Assembly (NCBI GenBank): GCA_002426275.1
Contig: DIPB01000087.1
Span: forward strand, 780-16,058
From: Firmicutes bacterium UBA5499
GTDB lineage: Bacteria; Bacillota; DTU084
Length of the DNA stretch: 15,279 nucleotides
Direction of reading: 5' to 3'
The notes beneath the pieces are model-generated. The model was given only the letters and a program-made list of their open reading frames with translations. It was not told the DNA's origin and ran no database searches. Position 1 is the stretch's first letter. Every line of letters begins with the position of its first letter. Shown in pieces: positions 6,858-13,165 of this stretch. The position numbers and the translations under genes were made by a program.

Positions 6858-7036
6858 AATTTATTAAGAAAATCGAGCTAGCTAAAAGGCAGCGAGAGAC
6901 AGAATGAGACAACTTTCAGCTAACCCCTTGAAAGCAAAACAGGGGCGAGCGATGATGCGAAAGAAAAAGAGACGGCAAGGCGCCGTCTCTTTTTCTTAAG
7001 GCCGACTCCTTGGGCTTTTTTTCAGGTTGCTCCTAG
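6858..7036. other. Intergenic region between convergent genes
   Basis: I see no coding sequence in these 179 bp. The only structure I trust is the long terminator at 6961-6997. A weaker CCCCT...AGGGG inverted repeat lies at about 6925-6944. Confidence 0.6.
6961..6997. terminator. Bidirectional rho-independent terminator with a 16-bp perfect stem
   Basis: The 16 bases at 6961-6976 (AAGAAAAAGAGACGGC) are perfectly complementary to 6982-6997, with a 5-base loop AAGGC. The A-rich left end becomes a T-tract on the minus strand, and the right arm ends in TTTTTCTT on the plus strand. It can therefore stop both the hydrolase transcript and the convergent RpiR transcript. Confidence 0.93.
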
Positions 7037-7876
7037 TTAATATTTTTTGCTTTCCAGCGCCCGCTCTGTTTTGCGAATGGCTTCATTGGCGGCTGCGTCC
7101 GCGTTATAGACGATATAAGTGTAGATGGCGTCGATGATGGCCAGCTGGGCGATGCGGGAGCACAAGGCCAGGATGGTATAGCGCGTTTCGTCCGCTTTGG
7201 TGTACAAGCGGATAGCGCTGTATTTTTCAATCGGCGAAGAGCCGCTGTTGGTGATGCAGATGGTCTTGGCGCCGCTTTGAGACGACAGCCGCAGCGCTTC
7301 CACAATATCGACAGAGGAACCGGAATGCGAGATGCCAAGGGCAACGTCGCCCGCGCGCAGGTGCGAGGCCACGATGGCCTGCAGATGGTTGTCACAATAG
7401 GCTGTGGCGTCCAGTCCGGCGCGCATGAATTTGTGCTGCGCGTCCATGGCGATGGGAGCGGAATTGCCCAGCCCGAAGATGGCCACCCGCCGCGCGTTCA
7501 AAATTGTGTTGGCAGCGTTTGCCAGTTCCTCAGCAGACAGCGCGCCGGCCGTCATTTCCAGCGCCTGGGCGATATCTGCGGCGTGTTTTTGGTAGATCGT
7601 CATGCAATCGTCGGTTTTCTCAATCTTGACGCTGTGCGGCTCCCGGGAGGCTACCTCTTGGGCGATGCCGATTTTCAGTGCCTGATAACCTTGAAGCCCC
7701 AGCCGCCGGGCAAAGCGGAAGACCGTGGCGTCTCCGCAGCCGCAGGCGGAGGCAAACTCGCTGATGGACATGGGGATAATGTCCTCCGGATGCGAGAGGA
7801 TCCAGTCGGCGATTTTTTTCTCTCCTCTGCCCATTTTTGGGTAAAGACCGCGTATTTTTAATAAAACGGACCCCAT
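7037..7876 (-). CDS. RpiR-family transcriptional regulator (HTH + SIS domain)
   Basis: This 279-residue regulator has an N-terminal RpiR helix-turn-helix (about 1-77: KKIADWILSHPEDIIPMSISEFA, then GCGDATVFRFARRLGLQGYQALK) and a C-terminal SIS sugar-phosphate-binding domain (about 125-255). The SIS hallmarks are RRVAIFGLGNSAPIAMDAQHKF (129-150) and the phosphate-binding loop GISHSGSSVDIVEAL (181-195). The start is the ATG at 7876 (complement) with GGTGGAG eight bases upstream; an upstream in-frame ATG at 7942 lies in the promoter region and has no site. It is divergent from the sugar-catabolic operon at 8101 and shares with it a 224-bp control region. By family it should sense a phosphorylated sugar, probably the product of one of the two kinases in the operon. 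Repression or activation cannot be told from sequence, although the operator position over the -10 boxes suggests repression. Confidence 0.93.
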   Translation of the reverse strand: MGSVLLKIRGLYPKMGRGEKKIADWILSHPEDIIPMSISEFASACGCGDATVFRFARRLGLQGYQALKIGIAQEVASREPHSVKIEKTDDCMTIYQKHAADIAQALEMTAGALSAEELANAANTILNARRVAIFGLGNSAPIAMDAQHKFMRAGLDATAYCDNHLQAIVASHLRAGDVALGISHSGSSVDIVEALRLSSQSGAKTICITNSGSSPIEKYSAIRLYTKADETRYTILALCSRIAQLAIIDAIYTYIVYNADAAANEAIRKTERALESKKY

Positions 7877-7913
7877 AAGGTCAACTCCACCCCTTCCAAG
7901 TTCCTCCACCGAT

Positions 7914-7942
7914 ATTATCATATAGGAGAAATGAGATGTCAA
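7914..7942 (-). promoter_or_regulatory. Near-consensus sigma-A promoter of the RpiR gene
   Basis: On the minus strand, a perfect TTGACA (complement of 7937-7942) is followed after exactly 17 bp by GATAAT (complement of 7914-7919). The rpiR start codon is about 38 bp downstream. A TATCATA heptamer (7916-7922) overlaps the -10. Confidence 0.72.
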
Positions 7943-8004
7943 TATTGCCCTTGCCTGAGTGGGAAGAAACAGCCTTCAATTATGGAAATAATTTTCATCT
8001 CAGC

Positions 8005-8033
8005 TTGAATTTTTCTTTCCTGTATGATAGAAT
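8005..8033 (+). promoter_or_regulatory. Promoter of the FAD-oxidase/aldolase/kinase operon
   Basis: TTGAAT at 8005-8010 is followed after exactly 17 bp by TAGAAT at 8028-8033, about 67 bp before the first gene. Both hexamers match the sigma-A consensus in 4-5 of 6 positions. Confidence 0.68.
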
Positions 8034-8042
8034 TATATCATA
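8023..8042. promoter_or_regulatory. Candidate RpiR operator (inverted heptamers over the -10)
   Basis: TATGATA (8023-8029) and TATCATA (8036-8042) form a perfect inverted repeat with a 6-bp spacer and cover the -10 and start site of the operon promoter. A third copy, TATCATA at 7916-7922, covers the -10 of the divergent RpiR gene. A bound protein would block both promoters. That the binder is the RpiR protein is inferred from position only. Confidence 0.55.
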
Positions 8043-8100
8043 GGCGGAGCGAAGGCGCAAATGGTAATGAGAGTTTTCGTTCAGGAAGTTAGTAGGGGAG

Positions 8101-9534
8101 ATGACCGCTTTGCAGATGACGGGCTTTATGCTGGATATGATCCGATCCGAGCTGGAGGATGCGGTGGGCAGGGAAAACTGCTCCACGCGCGACATTGACA
8201 AGATCGCGCACGGCGTGGACTATTTCTGGCTGTCGCGCATGTGGGCTGACCGCGGTTTGCGGATGCCGGAGGCGGACATCGTGGTCTCGCCCAAAGACGC
8301 CGAAGAAACTTCGGCGGTGTTGAAAATAGCCGATTACTACAAGATTCCAGTCACCACCTGGGGGGGAGGAGGCGGCACGCAGGGCGGGGCGCTGCCTGTG
8401 GCGGGCGGGATCCTGCTGGACACCAAGCGGATGAACAGCATCGAGCAAGTGAACACTGACAGCATGTATATAGAATGCGGCGCCGGTTCCATTTACAAAC
8501 ATATCGAATGGGCGGCCAATGAGAAAGGCTACGCCACGATGCATTATCCCAGCTCTCTGACCTGTTCCACCGTGGGCGGCTTTTTAGCGCACCGGGGCAT
8601 CGGCGTGGTTTCAACCAAATACGGCAAAATCGACGATATGGTGCTGCAGATGGAAGTGGTGTTGCCCAACGGTGACATCATCTATACTTCTCCTGCTCCC
8701 AAACATGCCGCCGGCCCGGACCTCAATCAGATTTTCATCGGCTCCGAAGGCACGCTGGCAGTGATCACCAAAGCGCAGATGCGCATTTTCGCTCAGCCGG
8801 AAGAGCGGCGCTTTCGCGGTTTTCTGTTTGCGGATCTGACGGCCGCCTTCAAGGCGTCCCGGGAGCTGCTGCAAAAGTTTAAGCCGTCCGTGATGCGGCT
8901 GTATGATCCGGCCGAAACCTCGTCGCTCATTAAAAAAATCGTAGGCGTGGAGCGGGAGGGCGCGTTCATGAATATCGCCATTGAAGGCGTCTCCGAACTT
9001 GTGGCCGTGGAAGAGAAGATCTTGCTGGAAACCTTCGCCAAATACGGGGCGGAAGATCTCGGCAGCGCATACGGAGAAAAATGGTGGCAGGAGAAGATCA
9101 CGTTCTTCTATCCCGGCAACATGATGGATCTGCCGCAGATGTTCGGTACCATGGATACCATCGCGCCGTATGACAAGATCGAAAAGATTTACTGGGAGAT
9201 GAAACGCGCAGTTGAAACCAATTTTCCCATGGCAAAGTTCATCGCGCATTTCTCTCATTGGTATGAATGGGGCTGCATGGTGTACGACCGTTTCATCGTG
9301 GATCATCCGCCCGCGGATCCCCACGAAGCGCTGCGCTTGCACAACGCCATCTGGAGCTGCGGAGTGCGGACTGCGCTGGCTAACGGCGGCGTGATTAACG
9401 ACCATCACGGCGTCGGCATTAAGCTGGGACGCCTGATGAAAGAGCAATACGGCTCTGCCATGCAGGTATTCCAAGGACTGAAAAAGCAGCTTGACCCCAA
9501 CGGGATCATGAATCCGTTCAAGCTGGGACTTTGA
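8101..9534 (+). CDS. FAD-linked oxidase/dehydrogenase (GlcD/AGPS-like, VAO fold)
   Basis: This 477-residue flavoprotein belongs to the vanillyl-alcohol oxidase/PCMH superfamily and is likely the substrate-oxidising subunit of a complex with the next gene. The FAD domain shows PEADIVVSPKDAEETSAVLK (56-75), the pyrophosphate loop TTWGGGGGTQGGALPVAGGI (85-104), SLTCSTVGGFLAHRGIGV (152-169), KYGKIDDMV (173-181) and FIGSEGTLAVIT (212-223). The C-terminal loop is INDHHGVG (432-439), closer to the SHHHG motif of alkyl-DHAP synthases than to the GEHGIG of glycolate/D-lactate dehydrogenases. It ends with DPNGIMNPFKLG, a usual family ending. The substrate is probably a 2-hydroxy acid, a sugar acid or a polyol derivative. 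The ATG at 8101 touches its AGGGGAG site without a spacer, so an ATG at 8116 is an alternative start. It is the first gene of the operon, downstream of the promoter at 8005. Confidence 0.85.
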   Translation: MTALQMTGFMLDMIRSELEDAVGRENCSTRDIDKIAHGVDYFWLSRMWADRGLRMPEADIVVSPKDAEETSAVLKIADYYKIPVTTWGGGGGTQGGALPVAGGILLDTKRMNSIEQVNTDSMYIECGAGSIYKHIEWAANEKGYATMHYPSSLTCSTVGGFLAHRGIGVVSTKYGKIDDMVLQMEVVLPNGDIIYTSPAPKHAAGPDLNQIFIGSEGTLAVITKAQMRIFAQPEERRFRGFLFADLTAAFKASRELLQKFKPSVMRLYDPAETSSLIKKIVGVEREGAFMNIAIEGVSELVAVEEKILLETFAKYGAEDLGSAYGEKWWQEKITFFYPGNMMDLPQMFGTMDTIAPYDKIEKIYWEMKRAVETNFPMAKFIAHFSHWYEWGCMVYDRFIVDHPPADPHEALRLHNAIWSCGVRTALANGGVINDHHGVGIKLGRLMKEQYGSAMQVFQGLKKQLDPNGIMNPFKLGL

Positions 9535-9547
9535 GGGGGCGGAGCAG

Positions 9548-10663
9548 ATGTTAATTTCAAAGCGAAGCAAACAGACCATAGACGCTTGCCGTTTTTGCTG
9601 GATGTGCCGTCATATTTGCCCCATCGGCAATGTCACGGGCCAGGAACGGAATAATGCTCGCGGCAGGGCGATCTCTCTGTCGCTGGTGGAGCGGAAGGCG
9701 GCAGAGCTTGCGGATGTGATCGACAATGTCTACGAATGCGCCCTCTGCGGAGCCTGCACCAAAGAGTGCGTCACCGGCTGGGATCCGGTGGCGTTCACCA
9801 AAGAAGTGCGCTTGGAAGCGGCCTTGAACGGCCAGACGCCGCCGTATATCGGCAGACTGTTGGAGAACATCGAGAAAACCGGCAATCCGTACGGGGCGTC
9901 TGAGATTTCTCAAGAGCTGGCTGAGGAGATTGCAGGCTTGCCGCAAGAGGCAGAGGTGCTGCTGTTTCTGGGACAGGACGCCCGCTACATGGCTCCCCGG
10001 GCTGCCATCTGCGCCATCAGGCTGCTGAAAGCTGCCGGCGTGGCTTTCACGGTTTTGGCAGCTGAGCCGGACAGCGGTTATGCCTTGGACGCTCTGGTTG
10101 GCGCCTCCCAGGAAACCAAGCAGGCCATGGAGAAGGCTGCGGGCATATTAGCCGGGTTCTCCACAGTGGTGGCCTTTGACCCGGCGGACGCCAAGGTTTT
10201 CTTGCGCGAATACAAACAGTGGAACCTGCCTTGCGCTTTTGAAGCGAAGACTTTTACGTCCTTTGTGGCGCAACTGATTACCGGCGGCAAATTGCGGCCG
10301 CGAAAATTGGACCTCAAAGCTGCCTTTCAGGATCCGGCGCACCTGGCCCGGGATCTGGAGGAGACAGACCAGGCCAGGACCATTGTGGACGCTTGTGCCC
10401 TGAGGTGTGAGATGCTATTATATGGGAAAGATACCATGTGGGCGGGAGATTTGCTCATGAATACCTACCTGCCCGAGGTGATGAAGAAAACGGCGGCCGC
10501 GCGGTGGAAAAACGCGCAGGCTGCCGGAGCGGAGGCGCTGATCACAGCCAGTCCCTCCGAATATGCGGTTTTAGACGCGGCGAAACCGGCCGGGATGCAG
10601 CTGCTGTCCTTGGAACAACTGGTGCTGCAAGCTTTGACAGGAGGTGCTGGAGATGCTCGTTAA
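9548..10663 (+). CDS. GlcF-like Fe-S electron-transfer subunit with degenerate CCG domains
   Basis: This 371-residue protein is built like the Fe-S subunits (GlcF, LutA, HdrD-like) that pair with GlcD-type flavoproteins. The N-terminus has two complete [4Fe-4S] motifs: CRFCWMCRHICP (Cys14, 17, 20, 24) and CALCGACTKECVTGWDP (Cys64, 67, 70, 74). Two CCG-type domains follow, recognisable by order and spacing, but their cysteines are gone. LLFLGQDARYMAPRAA (138-153) replaces the usual VGC; EPDSGYALD (173-181) replaces CCGEP; AFDPAD (209-214) replaces the TCPHC region; FQDPAHLAR (260-268) replaces HDPCHLGR; DTMWAGD (295-301) replaces CCGxGG; ITASPSEY (332-339) replaces TACPxC. It should still carry electrons from the FAD subunit, possibly to ETF. 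GGGGGCGGAG precedes the ATG. It overlaps the aldolase gene by 11 bp. Confidence 0.85.
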   Translation: MLISKRSKQTIDACRFCWMCRHICPIGNVTGQERNNARGRAISLSLVERKAAELADVIDNVYECALCGACTKECVTGWDPVAFTKEVRLEAALNGQTPPYIGRLLENIEKTGNPYGASEISQELAEEIAGLPQEAEVLLFLGQDARYMAPRAAICAIRLLKAAGVAFTVLAAEPDSGYALDALVGASQETKQAMEKAAGILAGFSTVVAFDPADAKVFLREYKQWNLPCAFEAKTFTSFVAQLITGGKLRPRKLDLKAAFQDPAHLARDLEETDQARTIVDACALRCEMLLYGKDTMWAGDLLMNTYLPEVMKKTAAARWKNAQAAGAEALITASPSEYAVLDAAKPAGMQLLSLEQLVLQALTGGAGDAR

Positions 10664-11471
10664 TTTGCGGGAGATCTTGGCGCCGGCTAAGGGCTATGCC
10701 GTTCCGGCGTTTAATACGTACAATTTGGAAACTGTGATGGGAGTGATCCGGGGCGCTGAAGAGCAGCGCGCGCCGGTGATCATTCAGGTCTACAGCCGTC
10801 TGTTCAAGGAAGGAAGCGGCTATTATCTCGCCCCTGTGATCATGGCGGCTGCCAGAGCCGCCTCAGTGCCGGTCTGCTTTCATCTGGATCACGGCGCTTC
10901 CTCTGTGGAAGTAGTTCGCGGGATTCGTTACGGCTGCAGCGGCATCATGATCGACGCTTCCAAGCGGCCTGTGGAGGAGAATATCGCCCTCACAAGGGAT
11001 ATCGTCCGGCAATGCGGCTATGCCGGCATTCCCGTGGAAGGGGAAATCGGGCACGTGGGAACTGTGGACGATGCCGTGGGAGAGGCGACCACAGTTGAAG
11101 AAGCGAAAACCTTCGCGGAGGCAACGGGCGTGGCAGCCCTTGCCATTGCCGTGGGCACGGCCCACGGACGCTACAGGCGGGCGCCCAAACTGGATATTCA
11201 AAGGATTTCCCAGATCAAGGCGGCCACCGCCGTGCCGCTGGTGCTGCACGGCGGCTCTGGCGTGCCTGACGGACAGATTCAAGAAGCTATCCGCGCAGGA
11301 ATCAGCAAAATCAATTTCGGCACTGATGTGTGCCGCGCGTTTTTGGATGCGGTTTTTGCGGCCTCAAGGGATGTATACGCTGTGGATTTGTTCATGAAAC
11401 CGGCCATCTCCAGCGTCCAGGCGTTTGCGGAAAGCAAAATCAAATTGTTGGGAGCGGGCGGACGGGCATGA
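10653..11471 (+). CDS. Class II fructose-bisphosphate-type aldolase (GatY/KbaY/IolJ-like)
   Basis: This 272-residue enzyme is a zinc-dependent class II aldolase. It should cleave a ketose (bis)phosphate to dihydroxyacetone phosphate and an aldehyde. Motifs are YAVPAFNTYNLE (15-26), CFHLDHGAS (75-83) with catalytic Asp79 and zinc ligand His80, IMIDASKRPVEENI (98-111), EGEIGHVG (129-136), VGTAHGRY (167-174) with His171, LHGGSGVP (198-205) with His199, and KINFGTD (219-225). All catalytic and metal positions are intact. The ATG at 10653 is chosen because AGGAGG ends at 10644, eight bases before it; a GTG at 10644 lies inside that site. It overlaps the Fe-S gene by 11 bp and the kinase gene by 4 bp (ATGA). 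Next to a PfkB kinase and IolB-type isomerase, it resembles IolJ (2-deoxy-5-keto-gluconate-6-phosphate aldolase), but a tagatose- or other ketose-phosphate substrate is possible. Confidence 0.9.
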   Translation: MLVNLREILAPAKGYAVPAFNTYNLETVMGVIRGAEEQRAPVIIQVYSRLFKEGSGYYLAPVIMAAARAASVPVCFHLDHGASSVEVVRGIRYGCSGIMIDASKRPVEENIALTRDIVRQCGYAGIPVEGEIGHVGTVDDAVGEATTVEEAKTFAEATGVAALAIAVGTAHGRYRRAPKLDIQRISQIKAATAVPLVLHGGSGVPDGQIQEAIRAGISKINFGTDVCRAFLDAVFAASRDVYAVDLFMKPAISSVQAFAESKIKLLGAGGRA

Positions 11472-12379
11472 GCGAGATCGTGGGGATCGGAGCCGCAGTG
11501 CAGGATACGCTTTTAACGCTTCCCGCCTTTCCGGCGGAGGACACCAAAATGCGCGCGCTGGCTTTGAAACGCTGCGGCGGCGGGCCGGCTGCAACCGGCG
11601 TGGTGGCTGCGGCGAAGCTGGGAGTCTCCTCCGGCTTTCTGGGAGTTTTGGCGGACGATGACAACGGGCGCTTTCTGCGGGAAGATTTTCAGCGTTACGG
11701 CGTGGATGTGAGCGGCATTGTGATGAAACCGGGCTTTCGTTCTTTCACTTCGTACATCTGGCTAAACGGGCAGACCGGCAGCCGCACCTGCGTCTTTGAG
11801 CAAGGAGACTTGCCGCCTTTGGCGCTGTCGGAGTCACAAAAGCGGGCCGTGCGGGAGGCGCGGCTGCTTTTGGTGGACGGCAACGAGCTGAACGCGGCGC
11901 TGGAAGCCGCGCGCCTGGCAAGAGAAAACGGGACGATTGTGCTGTACGATGCGGGCGGGCTGTATGAGGGGGTAGAAAAACTGCTGGCGCTGGCAGACAT
12001 TTTGATCCCCTCCGAAGAATTCGCCCTGCAGCACACCGGACAGTCCGACGCGCGCCAGGCGGCGGCAACCCTCTCGGCGCGCTATGGGGCGCGCCAGGTG
12101 GTGATCACTTGCGGCAGACGAGGCGGTGTGCTGTTTACCGGCGGCAAAGCCGAGCCTTACCCGGCTTATCCAGTTCAGACTGTGGATACAAACGGCGCGG
12201 GCGATGTGTTCCACGGGGCGTTTGCGGCCGCAGTGGTGAGGGGCTTATCCCCGCGGCAAGCCTGCCGCTTCTCCAGCGCGGTTGCGGCGCTGAAATGCAC
12301 GGGCATGGGTGCCAGAGAGAGCGTGCCCGATTACGATACGGCCATTAATTTTTTGAGGAGGAACGGATATGAATTTTAA
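11468..12379 (+). CDS. PfkB-family (ribokinase-like) sugar kinase
   Basis: This 303-residue protein phosphorylates a sugar or sugar acid with ATP. It has the PfkB N-terminal signature with GGGPAATGVVAAAKLG (38-53), a lid-type region with Asp13 and Lys27 (PAEDTKMRA), the family segment VVITCGRRGGVLF, and the C-terminal signature DTNGAGDVFHGAFA (240-253), where Asp246 is the catalytic base and GAGD forms the anion hole. The ending FSSAVAALKCTGMGARESVPD is, as I remember that protein, close to the sulfofructose kinase YihV of E. coli, and Asp13 and Lys27 fall at the same positions. The YihV residues I recall as contacting the sulfonate (Arg138, Asn109) do not seem conserved, so a related but different substrate is likely. 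The start is the ATG in an ATGA overlap with the aldolase, which suggests coupled translation. IolC is the alternative reading, given the IolB-like neighbour. Confidence 0.88.
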   Translation: MSEIVGIGAAVQDTLLTLPAFPAEDTKMRALALKRCGGGPAATGVVAAAKLGVSSGFLGVLADDDNGRFLREDFQRYGVDVSGIVMKPGFRSFTSYIWLNGQTGSRTCVFEQGDLPPLALSESQKRAVREARLLLVDGNELNAALEAARLARENGTIVLYDAGGLYEGVEKLLALADILIPSEEFALQHTGQSDARQAAATLSARYGARQVVITCGRRGGVLFTGGKAEPYPAYPVQTVDTNGAGDVFHGAFAAAVVRGLSPRQACRFSSAVAALKCTGMGARESVPDYDTAINFLRRNGYEF

Positions 12380-13157
12380 ACGTCACTGGGACGGCGCTTT
12401 TGGCTGCCGGCAGATCTATCAAACGGCGGACAGCGCCTGCGGGTTGCTTGAGATCGACATGCTGAGGCTTAAGGCCGGGCAAGATTACACATATGCGGAG
12501 TCAAATAAGGAATACGCGTTGATTTTGCTGGGCGGCAAATGCTCTGTCCAGGGAGACGGCATCTCCTACAGGCAGATCGGCCAGCGTCAAAATGTGTTTG
12601 ACGGCCCGGCGACCGCCTTATACCTTCCGCGCAATCGCAAATTCACCGTGACTGCGGACCGGGAGGTGACGGTCGCAGTGTGCAAGTCTCCGGCTGCCAG
12701 GGATTTTCAGCCGGTTCTGGTGAATCCGCAGGACGTCGTAGTCAAGGAGCTGGGAAAGCCAGGCTGGAAGCGGCAGGCGCATTTCATCGTGGACGAGCGC
12801 GTGCCCGCCAATCTCATCTATGTGGGAGAGGCTTTTGTGGACGGAGGGCAGTGGGCGAGCTATCCGCCGCATAAGCATGACCAGGACAATATGCCCACCG
12901 AAGCGTTTTCGGAAGAGATCTATTATTTTGAATACGATAAGCCCACGGGCTTCGGCATCCAAAGAGTATATACCGCCGACGGCAGCATTGACGAAACGTA
13001 TACTGTGAAGAACGGCGATTTTGTGGAGATTCCCCGGGGATACCATCCCTGCCTCTGCGCGCCTGGGTACAAAAATTATTATCTGTGGGTCATGGCCGGC
13101 GAAAACCGCGGCTTTTTCATGACATCTGATCCGGACCACGCGTGGCTCAATAAGTGA
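12369..13157 (+). CDS. iolB: IolB/KduI-type cupin isomerase
   Basis: This 262-residue double-cupin protein belongs to the IolB (5-deoxy-glucuronate isomerase)/KduI superfamily. Such enzymes carry out metal-dependent aldose-ketose isomerisation of uronate-like sugars. The C-terminal cupin has the metal-binding residues: SYPPHKHD (164-171) with His168 and His170, EEIYYFEYDKPTGFGIQRVYT (182-202) with the metal-ligand Glu, and EIPRGYHPCLCAPGYKNYYLWVMAG (220-244) with His226. The ending SDPDHAWLN is typical of IolB. The length is close to that of IolB (about 270). AGGAGG lies 7 bases before the ATG, and the gene overlaps the kinase by 11 bp. The neighbouring PfkB kinase and class II aldolase match the lower half of the myo-inositol route (IolB-IolC-IolJ), but iolG, iolE and iolD are not in the window, so the true substrate may be another deoxy- or sulfo-sugar. 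The symbol is a family label. Confidence 0.85.
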   Translation: MNFKRHWDGAFGCRQIYQTADSACGLLEIDMLRLKAGQDYTYAESNKEYALILLGGKCSVQGDGISYRQIGQRQNVFDGPATALYLPRNRKFTVTADREVTVAVCKSPAARDFQPVLVNPQDVVVKELGKPGWKRQAHFIVDERVPANLIYVGEAFVDGGQWASYPPHKHDQDNMPTEAFSEEIYYFEYDKPTGFGIQRVYTADGSIDETYTVKNGDFVEIPRGYHPCLCAPGYKNYYLWVMAGENRGFFMTSDPDHAWLNK

Positions 13158-13165
13158 GCATGACC

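Noticed and set aside
7277..7861. 194-residue plus-strand open frame opposite the RpiR gene
   Set aside because: No recognisable motif, and the minus strand encodes a complete RpiR regulator with its own promoter and ribosome binding site.
8611..9579. Long open frame on the minus strand (322 residues) opposite the FAD oxidase
   Set aside because: The plus-strand frame has full FAD-oxidase motifs; the opposite frame shows no family motif and is a shadow of GC-rich codons.
10653..13157. A complete myo-inositol (iol) operon
   Set aside because: Only IolB-, IolC- and IolJ-like steps are visible; iolG, iolE and iolD are not in the window, and two kinases plus an FAD/Fe-S/ETF module do not belong to that route.
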